DNA of 64,000 nucleotides from Pseudomonas sp. MWU16-30317 (GCF_020515695.1 NZ_JAIWJA010000005.1:1-64000), one strand, 5' to 3'. Positions 15,868-25,345 are shown, numbered from the stretch's first letter. Notes: generated by a model from the letters alone, not told the origin. Made by a program: numbers and translations.

Positions 15868-16758
15868 TCAAATGGCGAAGGCATGGTGATCCTGCGCGGG
15901 ACGTGGATGAAAGCGCACGCGTTTCTCGGCAGGCGTGTTGCTCAGGAAGTCGATCAGCGCCTGGCGGCTGTCACGGCAGGCGGCCTTGTGTTCCATGTCG
16001 AGGAAGTGGCCGGCGCTTTGGATGGTCACGAAATGGCTCTGAGGGATGTGCTTGCCGAACAGGCGGGCGTCGAGCGGGGTGGTGTATTCGTCCCATTCGC
16101 CATTCATGAACAGCACCGGCACGTTGATGTTGCTTGCCGCTTCGAGCGCGCCGCCCAGGTTGCTTTGCAGCACCTCGCTGACGTGAAAGTGCATCTGTGC
16201 GTATTCGTGCGCGGCCAGTGTGCTGACGTGTTTGTAGTTGAAGCGCTTGAACAACGACGGCAGGTGCTTGCCGATGGTCTCGTTGATCAGCTCCCCGACC
16301 TTGTAGCGCTCGCAGGCGCCCAGGTATTCGATGCCGCGGGTCAGGTAGTCGTTCATGTGCACGTTGATGGTCGGCGAGAACGAGCTGATGACCGCGCGTT
16401 CCAAGGTCCGAGGCCGCTCCGACAGGGCCAGCAGGGCGCAGGCGCCCCCCCAACTGAAGGACATGACGTGCTCGGCGGCGAAGTGGTCGATCAGCTCGAG
16501 GAGGATCTGTCCTTCTTCCTCTTTGGTCAGCGAGCGCGCGTTGGCGTTGTGCGGCTTGGACTTGCCCGCGTAAGGCTGGTCGAATAGCACGACGTTGAAC
16601 TGGGGATGAAGATTGCGAACGGTCTGGGCGAAGGAGGCGGTCGTGGCCAATGAGCCGTTCACCAGGATGATGGTCTTGGCGGCGGCCTCTGCGCGATAGA
16701 ACTCCGTGTAAACCCGATACTGACCCTGTAAATCCAGCACAGCGATTTCTGGCCTCAT
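15868..16758 (-). CDS. phaG: (R)-3-hydroxyacyl-ACP thioesterase/transacylase PhaG
   Basis: The protein has 296 residues starting MRPEIAVLDLQGQYRVYTEF, which matches PhaG of P. putida closely along its length as remembered. It is an alpha/beta hydrolase with the nucleophile elbow SFSWGGA and a C-terminal His in SAGHFLDME. PhaG diverts 3-hydroxyacyl chains from fatty acid synthesis towards medium-chain polyhydroxyalkanoate. The upstream in-frame extension to 16896 is not family-like, so the start at 16758 is preferred. The gene stands alone next to the tRNA-Gly cluster. Confidence 0.9.
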   Translation of the reverse strand: MRPEIAVLDLQGQYRVYTEFYRAEAAAKTIILVNGSLATTASFAQTVRNLHPQFNVVLFDQPYAGKSKPHNANARSLTKEEEGQILLELIDHFAAEHVMSFSWGGACALLALSERPRTLERAVISSFSPTINVHMNDYLTRGIEYLGACERYKVGELINETIGKHLPSLFKRFNYKHVSTLAAHEYAQMHFHVSEVLQSNLGGALEAASNINVPVLFMNGEWDEYTTPLDARLFGKHIPQSHFVTIQSAGHFLDMEHKAACRDSRQALIDFLSNTPAEKRVRFHPRPAQDHHAFAI

Positions 16759-17067
16759 GTCCTTGACTCCTGACAAACAATAACGAGTATTCGCGCAACC
16801 AGCGTGCGCGTTGTTTATGACAGGTAGGCATACGCCTGGAAGGGGGGCCCTTGTCGATCCGAGGGATGGTCGACGGCTGTTGTTATAGGTGGGCATGCCG
16901 TTCTCGCGCGCTTCGAGGCGGCGATGGACGGCAAAAAATCGGCTTGAAAAACGCGAGCGGCAGCCGAGTCAAGTCAGGACCGGCACTTGGATTCAAGCAG
17001 TGAAACCCGGAACCCGCAAGTAACGTCGAGACCCTGTTCGGGCCTTTTCGGCTGAGCGGTCGCCGGG
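16759..17067. other. Intergenic region between rsuA and phaG
   Basis: About 300 bp without a convincing gene. It must hold the phaG promoter and the end of the rsuA transcript. I see no clear sigma-70 or sigma-54 promoter and no strong terminator hairpin. Confidence 0.3.
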
Positions 17068-17760
17068 TCAGATTGGCTGAATCTCTTCAGCGGTCAGCGG
17101 CCGGTACTGGCCCGGCGCCAAGCCTGGGTCGAGGACGATTTCGCCGATGCGCTCGCGGTGCAGACGTACCACTTTGTTCTGGAAAAGACCGAACATGCGC
17201 TTGACCTGATGGTAGCGGCCTTCGACCAATGTCAGGTGGGCACTGTGGCTGCCCAGCAGGGTGAGTTGGGCGGGCAGGGTGGTGAGGTCTTCGAAGGCGA
17301 AGTAGATGCCGTTGGCGAAGGTCTCGGCGTAGTGGGCGCCGATTGGCTGCTCGGTTTCCACATGGTAGACCTTGGGCAATTTGCTGCCGGGCTGGGTCAG
17401 GCGCCGCGACCACTGGCCATCGTCGGTAATGAGCAGCAGGCCGGAGGTGTTGAAGTCCAGGCGTCCGGCAATGTGCAGCCGCTGTTTGTCCGGCTCGTCG
17501 AGCAGGTCGAGCACGGTAGGGTGCTGCGGGTCGCTGGTGGCGCTGACGCAGCCCATGGGTTTGTGCAGCATGAAATAGCGTGGCGGGCGGGCGGCTTGCA
17601 GCACCTCACTATCGACCGTCACCTGACTGAATTCGCTGACCGGATGATGGCCGTCTCGCGCCGGTTGGCCATCGACCTGCACGCGGCCCTGGACCAGCAG
17701 CAGGCGCACTTGCTGACGGTTGAAGCGGGGCAGGTTGCTGAGGAAACGATCAACGCGCAT
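17068..17760 (-). CDS. rsuA: 16S rRNA pseudouridine(516) synthase RsuA
   Basis: The protein has 230 residues. An S4 RNA-binding domain occupies about residues 1-60 (MRVDRFLSNLPRFNRQQVRL), followed by the RsuA/RluB/E/F catalytic domain with the signature IAGRLDFNTSGLLL holding the catalytic Asp. The motif GRYHQVKRMFG near the C-terminus is also typical. It converts U516 of 16S rRNA to pseudouridine during 30S assembly. Full length for the family. Confidence 0.9.
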   Translation of the reverse strand: MRVDRFLSNLPRFNRQQVRLLLVQGRVQVDGQPARDGHHPVSEFSQVTVDSEVLQAARPPRYFMLHKPMGCVSATSDPQHPTVLDLLDEPDKQRLHIAGRLDFNTSGLLLITDDGQWSRRLTQPGSKLPKVYHVETEQPIGAHYAETFANGIYFAFEDLTTLPAQLTLLGSHSAHLTLVEGRYHQVKRMFGLFQNKVVRLHRERIGEIVLDPGLAPGQYRPLTAEEIQPI

Positions 17761-17793
17761 AGAGGCAAAACGGCTGGAAGAGGGGCGGCTATG

Positions 17794-18030
17794 TTAGCGG
17801 ATTGTCGCGGCGTCGGCGTCGGCGTCGGCGTTGGCTTTGAGCTGAGCATCGACCCGGGCACAGCGCGGGCACAGGCAGGCCTGGTTGCGCAGCTCGGCGG
17901 GCAGGGCTTGCAGGACGGCGGGGTCGATGCTCACGGTGAAGCACCAGCAGGGCTGGTCGGCGGTGGTTGGATCGGCCAGGGTGCAATCGTTGCTGGCGCC
18001 GCAGGCGGGGCAGCGGGTGTGATCGCTCAT
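17794..18030 (-). CDS. Small cysteine-rich (CWC-type) protein
   Basis: The protein has 78 residues from ATG 18030 (MSDHTRCPACGASNDCTLAD). It has CPAC and C-x-WC near the N-terminus and CLCPRC near the C-terminus, so a zinc or iron-binding site is likely. This fits the cysteine-rich CWC proteins of gammaproteobacteria, of unknown function. The C-terminus is an ADADADA run encoded by a tandem CGTCGG repeat at 17811-17834, which may vary in length between strains. It lies 33 bp upstream of rsuA on the same strand. Confidence 0.75.
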   Translation of the reverse strand: MSDHTRCPACGASNDCTLADPTTADQPCWCFTVSIDPAVLQALPAELRNQACLCPRCARVDAQLKANADADADAATIR

Positions 18031-18092
18031 TGGGGTGTACCGGGTGGTAAGAACGTGCATTATCACGCACATTTTGTGCCCGTCCAGATCTA

Positions 18093-18180
18093 TGTAGCGA
18101 GGGGGCTTGCCCCCGAAAATAATTGACCCACCCAAAAGTGCGGGGGATCGCGATTTTCGGGGGCAGGCCTCCTCGCTACA
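18093..18180. repeat. Inverted pair of REP-like elements
   Basis: TGTAGCGAGGGGGCTTGCCC begins the unit at 18093-18116; 18157-18180 is the inverted copy with three mismatches. The pair lies between the convergent ends of atzF and the start of the cysteine-rich gene. It is the GTAGCGAGG-type REP common in Pseudomonas. Confidence 0.8.
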
Positions 18181-18200
18181 GGTATTGCGTGAGGTTTAAA

Positions 18201-19961
18201 TCAGCGAGCTGCCAACCACGCGCGCCAGCCGCCGAAGTGGCTGATGTCTTCAGCGCCTTGCAGGCCATAAGGCTCGCAGATAAACCCACTCTCCCAGCGT
18301 CCATCGGCAAGCTGCACTTTACCCAGCCCCAATGGCGCGGGTATCCCGGTCAGGAACGAACCCAGTTCGCTGCTCGGCACCTCCCAGACTTCCACCTCGA
18401 TGGCCACGCCCCCTTCGCCGACGCGCAGCATGCCGGGGCGCAGCGGTGGGCCGCCAGCCAAGGCGTATAAACGATAATCGGCAGAGCTGTGGGTGGCCTC
18501 CAGCAAGCGCGCGCCGCGACGCTTGAGTTGCCAATTCAGCGCCAGCCCGTTCAGGTGCGCGCCGCAGACCACCAGGCGGGCCATGTCGTTGCGTGCTGGC
18601 GTGCTCGGCGCGCGCTCGCCACCGTGCAGGGCGCTGGCCACGCTGAGCAAGTATTGATCGGTGAAGGCGCGGCCGAACAAGGTCACGCCCCACGGCAGCC
18701 TGTTGCCCATGAAAGCGGTCGGGACGGCGACGGCCGCGTAATCCAGCAGGTTCATGAAGTTGGTGTAGTAGCCCAGTTCGGAGTTGCGCAACACCGGTTC
18801 TTCGGCCAGTTCGGCGAGGGTCACGGGGCGGCCGATGGTGGGGGTGAGCATGCAGTCCAGGCCGGCGAGGATCTGATCGCATTGGGCTTTGAGGACCTGC
18901 AGGCGGTACTGCGCGCGAAAGGTCTGTACGCCGGTCACGCTCGGCGCTTTGGCGAGCACGTCGCGGATCACCGGCAACACGGCTTCGGGCTGGGTTTCGA
19001 TCAGCTCGCCGACCACGCTGTAGCGCTCCGCCACCCAGGGACCTTCGTACAGCAGGCGGGCGACTTCGAGGAAGGGGGCGAGGTCGAATGACACGGGTTG
19101 ACCACCCAAGGCCTGCAGGCGCGCCACGGCATCGGCAAACAATGCCGGGCCTTCGCTGCAGCCGAAAAACTCCAGCTGGGCGGGCACGCCGAAGCGGAAC
19201 GGGCGCACGTTACCGAACGCCGACGCGTCGTTCCACAGCGGGTTGGCGCGGCTGTATTCGTCACGCGGGTCGAGGCCGCAGGTCAGGGCGAGCAGTTGGC
19301 TGGCCTCGCTGCAAGTGGCGGTGAAGGTGGTCACGCAATCGAGGGTGCGGCACGCCGGCAGCACGCCTGCTGTGGAGATCAGGCCTTTGGTGGCCTTGAG
19401 CCCGACCAGATTGTTGAGCGCTGCCGGTACACGGCCCGAGCCAGCGGTATCGGTGCCCAGGGCGAAGCTGGCGAGGCCCAGTGCCACGGCCAGCGGCGAG
19501 CCGGCGCTGGAGCCACCGCTGGGGTAGTCCTTGAGCACACTGTTGATGCAGGCGCCGTAGGGCGAGCGGGTGCCGTTGAGGCCGGTGGCGAATTGGTCCA
19601 GGTTGGTTTTGCCGAGTGGAATGGCGCCGAGGGCGATCAGTTGTTCGACGATCGTCGCCGAGCGCTGCGGGGTGAAGGCGAATGCCGGGCAGGCCGCGGT
19701 GGTGGGGATGCCCGCCAGATCGATGTTGTCCTTGAGCGCGAAGGGGACGCCATACAGCGGCAGCTCGTCGAGGCTGCGTTGTTCGAGGGCCGCGAGGTAG
19801 GGTTCGAGCTCGGCCTCGCTGAGCAGGTGGATGAACAGGTGGTATTCGGGGTTCAGGGTGGCGGCTTTTTCGCGCAGTTGCAGGATGAGCTGGCGCGGGG
19901 TGTGAGTGCCGGCGCGATAGGCAGCGCGCAGGGTGTCGAGTTGCAGGTTGGGAGTGGTCAT
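18201..19961 (-). CDS. atzF: Allophanate hydrolase
   Basis: The protein has 586 residues from ATG 19961, with AGGAGA well placed upstream. The amidase-signature domain fills the first ~430 residues. VPFALKDNIDLAG holds the catalytic Lys, and YPSGGSSAGSPLAVALG the two Ser residues of the Ser-Ser-Lys triad. The C-terminal ~130 residues are the small allophanate hydrolase domain, which in this family decarboxylates N-carboxycarbamate. It turns allophanate into two ammonia and two CO2. It is the last gene of the guanidine-use cluster, separated from the carboxylase by REP sequence. Confidence 0.9.
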   Translation of the reverse strand: MTTPNLQLDTLRAAYRAGTHTPRQLILQLREKAATLNPEYHLFIHLLSEAELEPYLAALEQRSLDELPLYGVPFALKDNIDLAGIPTTAACPAFAFTPQRSATIVEQLIALGAIPLGKTNLDQFATGLNGTRSPYGACINSVLKDYPSGGSSAGSPLAVALGLASFALGTDTAGSGRVPAALNNLVGLKATKGLISTAGVLPACRTLDCVTTFTATCSEASQLLALTCGLDPRDEYSRANPLWNDASAFGNVRPFRFGVPAQLEFFGCSEGPALFADAVARLQALGGQPVSFDLAPFLEVARLLYEGPWVAERYSVVGELIETQPEAVLPVIRDVLAKAPSVTGVQTFRAQYRLQVLKAQCDQILAGLDCMLTPTIGRPVTLAELAEEPVLRNSELGYYTNFMNLLDYAAVAVPTAFMGNRLPWGVTLFGRAFTDQYLLSVASALHGGERAPSTPARNDMARLVVCGAHLNGLALNWQLKRRGARLLEATHSSADYRLYALAGGPPLRPGMLRVGEGGVAIEVEVWEVPSSELGSFLTGIPAPLGLGKVQLADGRWESGFICEPYGLQGAEDISHFGGWRAWLAAR

Positions 19962-20003
19962 GAACAATTCTCCTGTTACGAAATTGGGGTGGCGATCTTG
20001 CGG

Positions 20004-20150
20004 ACCTCTTCGCGAGCAAGCGTTGCTCTCGCAGTCGTACGCCTGTGGGAGCAAGGCTTGCCCGCGAAGAGGCCAGGCAATTCAGCGATCAGCCAACTGT
20101 GTGTCGTTGGTGCCGCTAACCTCTTCGCGGGCGCAGCCCGCTCGCACAGG
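20004..20150. repeat. Cluster of three REP units
   Basis: Three related units lie between the carboxylase and atzF: 20004-20032 (CTCTTCGCGAGCAAGCG in one direction), 20044-20072 (TGTGGGAGCAAGGCTTGCCC in the other) and 20120-20150 (CTCTTCGCGGGCGCAGCC). They may stabilise the upstream transcript or lower atzF expression relative to the carboxylase. Confidence 0.75.
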
Positions 20151-20152
20151 GA

Positions 20153-23100
20153 TCAGTCTGTTTCCAGCACCACCACCCGCTGCCCTGCACGAATCGCCGA
20201 GCCGGGTTGCACGCGGATGTCGCGGACCACGCCAGCGCAAGGCGCCAGCACCGGGATTTCCATCTTCATCGACTCCAACACCACCAGTGCGGCACCGGCT
20301 TCGACGCGCTCGCCAATAGCCACCTGCACCTGCCAGAGATTGCCGGCGATCGGGCTGTCGACGCTGAGCTGCCCAGCCTCCAGCGGCGACTCCTCGGTGA
20401 TTTCCGCCACCGCTTCAGTGCTGTCGAAATGGGCCTGACCACTGCTGATCCATCGCTCACGTTCGGCATTGAACGCCTGCTGCTGATGCGCGCGGAAAGC
20501 GCCGATGCTCTCGGCGTGGCGTTCGAGAAAGCGCTGGTAGTCGGCCAGATTGAGCTGGCTGTGTTCGATGTTCAGGTCGAAGCGCCCGAGCGGGAAGTCG
20601 CGGCGAATGTTCAGCAATTCATCGGCGCTCACCGGATAAAAGCGGATCTGATCGAAGAAGCGCAGCAGCCACGGTTTGCCCTCGAAGGCGCCGACCTGGC
20701 GGTAGCGGTTCCACATCTGCAGTGTGCGCCCGACGAACTGGTAGCCGCCGGGGCCTTCCATGCCGTACACGCACAAATAGGCGCCGCCGATGCCTACGGA
20801 GTTTTCGGCGGTCCAGGTGCGCGCCGGGTTGTACTTGGTCGTCACCAGCCGATGGCGCGGGTCCAGCGGGGTGGCCACCGGGGCGCCGAGGTATACGTCG
20901 CCCAGGCCCATCACCAGGTAGCTGGCGTCGAACACGGTGCGCTGCACTTGATCGAGGTCGGGCAGGTCGTTGATGCGGCGGATGAACTCCAGGTTGCTCG
21001 GGCACCAGGGCGCGTCCTTGCGCACGGTGGTCATGTATTTGTCGATGGCCAACTGGCAGGCGGGGTCGTCCCAGGAAAGCGGCAGATGGACGATACGTGA
21101 GGGGACCTGCAGGTCGCGGGCGGCGCAGACGGCATCCCACTCGCCGGCGATCAGGTCCAGCAGTTGGGTCAGCGGCAGCTGCTCAGGCTGGTAGTGGATC
21201 TGCAGGGAGCGGATGCCGGGGGTGAGGTCGATGACCCCGGCCAGGGCTTTTGCCTCCAGTGCTTGCATCAGGGCGTGGCCGCGGAAACGCAGCACCAGGT
21301 CGAGTTCGGCGGCGCCGATTTCCAGCAGCAGGTGGGTGTCACCGGCCAGGCGTGCGACCAGGCGGGTGTCGTTGGCGCCGAGGTCGAGCACGATGGGGGA
21401 GATCAGGGTATGGGGTTTGGCTGAGGGCCCCTTCGCGGGCAAGCCTTGCTCCCACTGGGGATCTGCGTGGTCAGCGGTTATCCCAGTGGGAGCAAGGCCT
21501 GCCCGCGAAGCGTTTAGCGTCAACCTGGCTGTCAGCTCAGCATTGAGTGCTCGCGCGGTCGCCACATCCACCGGCACGAACTCGATCTTGTCCCCCGCCT
21601 TCAACTGCCCCAACTGCCACAAATCGGCCTCGATCACCGTCACCGGGCACACGAAGCCGCCCAGGCTTGGCCCGTCCGGGCCGAGGATCACCGGCATGTC
21701 GCCGGTAAAGTCCACCGCGCCTATGGCATAGGGGTTGTCATGGATGTTCGACGGGTGCAGCCCCGCCTCACCGCCATCGCTACGGGCCCACTCAGGCTTG
21801 GGCCCGATCAAGCGCACACCGGTACGGCTGGAATTGAAGTGCACCTCCCAAGCTGTCGCGAAGAACTGTTCGATATAGCCTGCCGTGAAGTATTCCGGCG
21901 CGCCATGGGGGCCGTAGATCACCCGAATGGTGCGCAGTTCGCCCAAGGGTGCGAGTGCCTGCGCCGGTACGGTCGCGCCGGCTGACTGATCTGAAAGTGC
22001 TGCCAGATGCAGGACATCACCAGCGCGCAATGCGCGACCGCCATGGCCGCCGAACTGGCCAAGGGTGAAGGTGCTCTTGCTGCCCAGATAATCGGGCACC
22101 TGAATACCGCCACGCACGCACAGGTAGGCCCGCGCGCCATGCCCGCGTACCGCGCCGAGGCTCAGGGTAGCGCCCGCCGGAATCGACAGCGCGGTGTTGA
22201 GGGGTTGCACCACGCCGTCCAGCGTCAAGGCGATATCGCTACCGGTCACCGCCACCACCGCCGCGCCGTTGAAGCGCAGCAACGGGCCGTTCATGGTGAT
22301 TTCCAGGCCCGCGCAATCGGCGCTGTTGCCCAGCAACTGGTTGCCCAGACGCAGGGCGCGGCTGTCCATCGGCCCCGAGGGTGGCACCCCAACGGCCCAG
22401 TAGCCGAGGCGGCCAGGGAAGTCCTGTACGGTGGTCTGGGTGCCACCGCTGATCACCTCGAATGTGTCGGCGCGGTACACCAACTGCTCCAGGCAGCGAG
22501 TCCATGGCTGGCCGCTGGCGAAGGGTGTATCCAGCAGAATCTGACGCAGGTAATCGCGGTTGCTCTCGACGCCATAAAGGTGGCTGTCGCCCAGTGCCTG
22601 ATGCAGTTGCAGGCGGGCTTGTTCACGGTTCGGTGCCCAGGCGATCAGCTTGGCGATCATCGGATCGAAGTACGGAGGGATCTCGCAACCAGCCTCGACC
22701 CAGGTGTCGATGCGCAAGTGTCGACCCTCGGCAGCGGGGAAATCGACCTGCGTCAGCAAGCCTGGGCTTGGCTGGAAATCCTTGCTCGGGTCTTCGGCAT
22801 ACAACCGCGCCTGGATCGCATGACCGCTGGGCAGCAACGCTGCGCTCAGCTCGCTGAGTGGCGGCAGATCACCGGCGGCCAGTTGCACCATCCAGCGCAC
22901 CAGATCGACACCCCAGACTTGCTCGGTGACACCGTGCTCGACCTGCAGGCGGGTGTTCACTTCCAGAAAGTAGAACCGCTGATCGTCACTGTCGAAAACA
23001 AATTCGACGGTGCCAGCGCTGCGGTAATTGACCGCCTTGGCCAGTTGCACTGCGGCGTTGCACAGCGCTTCGGCCATGCCGTCCGGCAGGTTGGGCGCGG

Positions 23101-23824
23101 GGGTTTCTTCCAGCACCTTCTGGTTGCGCCTTTGCACCGAACAATCCCGAACGCCCAGGGCCAGTACCTCGCCTGCGCCGTCGCCGAACACCTGGACTTC
23201 CAGATGGCGGGCGCGCTCGATGTATTTTTCGATGAATACGCCGGCGTCGCTGAAGTTGTTCTGGCCCAGGCGCTTGACGGTCTCGAAGGCCTCACTCAGC
23301 TCGGCGGCCGAACGGCACACGCGCATGCCGATGCCGCCACCACCGGCAGTGCTCTTGAGCATGATCGGGTAGCCGACCTGGGTGGCGGCGAGCAGGGCCT
23401 CTTCAAGGCTATCGAGCAGGTCGGTGCCTTCTAGCAGTGGCACGCCGTGCTCACGGGCCAGCGCGCGGGCGGTGTGCTTGAGGCCGAACAGGCGCAGTTG
23501 CTCGGGTGTCGGGCCGACGAAGGCGATGTCGGCCGCTTCGCAGGCTTCGGCGAAGGCGGCATTCTCGGACAAAAATCCATAGCCGGGATGAATGGCTTGC
23601 GCGCCGCTGGCCTTGGCGATGGCGAGGAGCTTGTCGACGCGCAGGTAGGTGTTGGCCGCGGCGCCTTCGCCCAGGCTGTGGGCTTCGTCGGCCTCGAGCA
23701 AGTGGCGGCTGGCCAGGTCGGCTTCGGAATAGACTGCCACACCCCGGACCTTGAGGTCGCGCAGGGTGCGCAAAATACGGCAGGCAATGGCGCCGCGGTT
23801 GGCAATCAGCAGTGTGTCGAACAT
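20153..23824 (-). CDS. uca: Biotin-dependent urea/guanidine carboxylase
   Basis: The protein has 1223 residues. The biotin carboxylase part occupies ~1-450 (STAGGGGIGMRVCRS is the ATP-grasp glycine loop). A KipA-like AHS2 domain spans ~455-760 (GGTQTTVQDFPGRLGYW). A KipI-like AHS1 domain spans ~800-1080 (YGMEGPGGYQFVGRTLQMW). The C-terminal biotinyl domain has the lipoyl-type motif VLESMKMEIP, with the Lys that carries biotin. It would carboxylate guanidine (or urea) to carboxyguanidine (or allophanate) using ATP and bicarbonate. The riboswitch and deiminase genes upstream favour guanidine. Residues ~772-798 are encoded by an inverted REP pair inserted in frame in the linker between the two AHS domains. 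Confidence 0.9.
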   Translation of the reverse strand: MFDTLLIANRGAIACRILRTLRDLKVRGVAVYSEADLASRHLLEADEAHSLGEGAAANTYLRVDKLLAIAKASGAQAIHPGYGFLSENAAFAEACEAADIAFVGPTPEQLRLFGLKHTARALAREHGVPLLEGTDLLDSLEEALLAATQVGYPIMLKSTAGGGGIGMRVCRSAAELSEAFETVKRLGQNNFSDAGVFIEKYIERARHLEVQVFGDGAGEVLALGVRDCSVQRRNQKVLEETPAPNLPDGMAEALCNAAVQLAKAVNYRSAGTVEFVFDSDDQRFYFLEVNTRLQVEHGVTEQVWGVDLVRWMVQLAAGDLPPLSELSAALLPSGHAIQARLYAEDPSKDFQPSPGLLTQVDFPAAEGRHLRIDTWVEAGCEIPPYFDPMIAKLIAWAPNREQARLQLHQALGDSHLYGVESNRDYLRQILLDTPFASGQPWTRCLEQLVYRADTFEVISGGTQTTVQDFPGRLGYWAVGVPPSGPMDSRALRLGNQLLGNSADCAGLEITMNGPLLRFNGAAVVAVTGSDIALTLDGVVQPLNTALSIPAGATLSLGAVRGHGARAYLCVRGGIQVPDYLGSKSTFTLGQFGGHGGRALRAGDVLHLAALSDQSAGATVPAQALAPLGELRTIRVIYGPHGAPEYFTAGYIEQFFATAWEVHFNSSRTGVRLIGPKPEWARSDGGEAGLHPSNIHDNPYAIGAVDFTGDMPVILGPDGPSLGGFVCPVTVIEADLWQLGQLKAGDKIEFVPVDVATARALNAELTARLTLNASRAGLAPTGITADHADPQWEQGLPAKGPSAKPHTLISPIVLDLGANDTRLVARLAGDTHLLLEIGAAELDLVLRFRGHALMQALEAKALAGVIDLTPGIRSLQIHYQPEQLPLTQLLDLIAGEWDAVCAARDLQVPSRIVHLPLSWDDPACQLAIDKYMTTVRKDAPWCPSNLEFIRRINDLPDLDQVQRTVFDASYLVMGLGDVYLGAPVATPLDPRHRLVTTKYNPARTWTAENSVGIGGAYLCVYGMEGPGGYQFVGRTLQMWNRYRQVGAFEGKPWLLRFFDQIRFYPVSADELLNIRRDFPLGRFDLNIEHSQLNLADYQRFLERHAESIGAFRAHQQQAFNAERERWISSGQAHFDSTEAVAEITEESPLEAGQLSVDSPIAGNLWQVQVAIGERVEAGAALVVLESMKMEIPVLAPCAGVVRDIRVQPGSAIRAGQRVVVLETD
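21431..21510. repeat. Inverted REP pair inside the carboxylase gene
   Basis: CTTCGCGGGCAAGCCTTGCT begins the unit at 21431-21459; 21482-21510 is its inverted copy over 29 bp with one mismatch. The pair keeps the carboxylase frame open and is read as DPQWEQGLPAKGPSAKPH in the linker between AHS2 and AHS1. REP pairs are almost always between genes. Confidence 0.85.
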
Positions 23825-23974
23825 GGCATGACCCCTGGAGACCTCGATGCGGGCCTCAAGTGGGAAGCGGGCCGTCCCGCTGTTTTCGATAGGCCCCAGG
23901 GTCGTCCTTGGGGCGGGTGTGCATCCATTACATTTTGCGGCGGTCGCACCGGCCTCTTTGCGAGCAAGATCCCC

Positions 23975-24604
23975 TCAATCCCAGATCAGCACCTCAGCGG
24001 CCGTCGGGTTATAGCCGTTGCACGGGTTGTTCAATTGCGGGCAGTTGGAGATCAGCACGATCACGTCCATCTCGGCGCGCAGCTCCACGTATTTGCCCGG
24101 CGCGGAGATGCCGTCCTCGAACGTCAAGCCACCCTCGGCGGTCACCGGCACGTTCATGAAAAAATTGATGTTGGGGCTGATGTCCTGCTTGCCCAAACGG
24201 CCGTCGTGCTGGCACGCGTGGAGAAAGTTGTCGCGGCAGCTGTGCATGTGGCGTTTGTCCAAGGCGTAGCGCACGGTGTTGCTCTCTTGCGAACAGGCGC
24301 CGCCAAGGGTGTCGTGGCGCCCGCAGGTGTCATCGACGATGGTCAGCAACGGCCGGCCAAGGTTGGAATACAACACGCTACCGGTGCTCAGGTACACCCG
24401 GCCCTGGCGGCGCAAGGTGCGTTGCACGTCATAGCGCTCGCTGGGGTCGGCGGCGCTATAGAACAGCGTGTCCACCGCCTGGTTGCCTTCGAGGTCGAGC
24501 AGGCGCAGGGTCTGCCCGGCCTTTATCTCTGTCATGAAGGGCTCGCCGGCGCCAATGATGTAGCGGGCAACGGCGGTTTCCGGGTGCAGGGTCGAAAGTG
24601 TCAT
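23975..24604 (-). CDS. cgdB: Carboxyguanidine deiminase subunit (UAAP2, DUF1989)
   Basis: The protein has 209 residues of the DUF1989 family, formerly urea amidolyase-associated protein 2. Typical segments are [37 protein letters not shown] and [16 protein letters not shown]. The family was shown to form a two-subunit carboxyguanidine deiminase (CgdAB) that releases ammonia from carboxyguanidine to give allophanate. The Cys in DDTCGRHD and nearby His/Cys residues probably bind metal. It starts 21 bp after the other subunit gene. The A/B letters could be swapped. Confidence 0.8.
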   Translation of the reverse strand: MTLSTLHPETAVARYIIGAGEPFMTEIKAGQTLRLLDLEGNQAVDTLFYSAADPSERYDVQRTLRRQGRVYLSTGSVLYSNLGRPLLTIVDDTCGRHDTLGGACSQESNTVRYALDKRHMHSCRDNFLHACQHDGRLGKQDISPNINFFMNVPVTAEGGLTFEDGISAPGKYVELRAEMDVIVLISNCPQLNNPCNGYNPTAAEVLIWD

Positions 24605-24625
24605 GGTCGCAGTCCTCAGCTCGGT

Positions 24626-25345
24626 TCAGGCAAACAGCCGATCGGTGTTGATGAAGCCGCGCTCGTTCTCGGGGCGCGAGGTACGGCAGCCCTCGGCGAC
24701 GCTGGCGTCGGCGTTCATCCAGGTCAGGGTCAGCGGCTTGGGGGCATAGACCGGGTTCGGGTCCATCGGGTGTTGCAGCGCGGTCAGCAGCACCAGGGTG
24801 TCCATCGGTGCGTACAGCTCGATGCAGTCACCGGCCTTGGAATTGCCCGGGACGAAGTGCAGTTGGGCGTCGCGGTCGACATCAACGCGGCTGAACAGAT
24901 TGAGAGTCATCAACAGGTCGGCCAGGCCCAGGCCCCATTTGCCCAGTTCGATCAGCAGGTTGTCGACGCCATTGCGGTGGTAGCCGTTGCGCAGTTCCTG
25001 ATAGCGACCCTGGCCGTATTTCTCCAGTGCTTCGCTGGCACTGAGGACGCCGCCGAGGCTGTCGCTCCAGCCGCAGGTGTCTTTGGTGATGGCCGCCAGC
25101 ACGTTGCCCATGTCCGAGTACAGGCAGTGGCCCTGGGTGAGCTTGGCGGTGTGCTGGCATTTGAGGCTGTCGGGCAGGTTCAGTCGTTCGGTTTTTTCCC
25201 GGGCGTTGAGCAGCATCAGGCTGACGTTGGCGCCGCCTTCCAGATCGGTGAGCCGCAGCAGCTGGCCGCGCTTGAGTACAAAGGAGCGATGGCCGCCGCC
25301 GGGCAGGGCTTCTTCGGCGATGACGGGGTAGTGGAGAGTGGTCAT
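24626..25345 (-). CDS. cgdA: Carboxyguanidine deiminase subunit (UAAP1, DUF1989)
   Basis: The protein has 239 residues, a paralogue of the next gene. It shares LLRLTDLEGGANVSLMLLNA, KDTCGWSDSLGGVLSASEAL and the layout around a conserved Cys (KDTCGW). It is the partner subunit of the carboxyguanidine deiminase that joins guanidine carboxylase to allophanate hydrolase. Its start overlaps the stop of the ABC ATPase gene by four bases, so transport and catabolism are in one operon under the upstream riboswitch. Confidence 0.8.
   Translation of the reverse strand: MTTLHYPVIAEEALPGGGHRSFVLKRGQLLRLTDLEGGANVSLMLLNAREKTERLNLPDSLKCQHTAKLTQGHCLYSDMGNVLAAITKDTCGWSDSLGGVLSASEALEKYGQGRYQELRNGYHRNGVDNLLIELGKWGLGLADLLMTLNLFSRVDVDRDAQLHFVPGNSKAGDCIELYAPMDTLVLLTALQHPMDPNPVYAPKPLTLTWMNADASVAEGCRTSRPENERGFINTDRLFA

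Noticed and set aside
17158..18126. Long plus-strand frame of about 320 codons opposite rsuA and the cysteine-rich gene
   Set aside because: It is antisense to two clear genes and its residues are the Gly/Val/Gln-rich pattern typical of shadow frames in GC-rich DNA.
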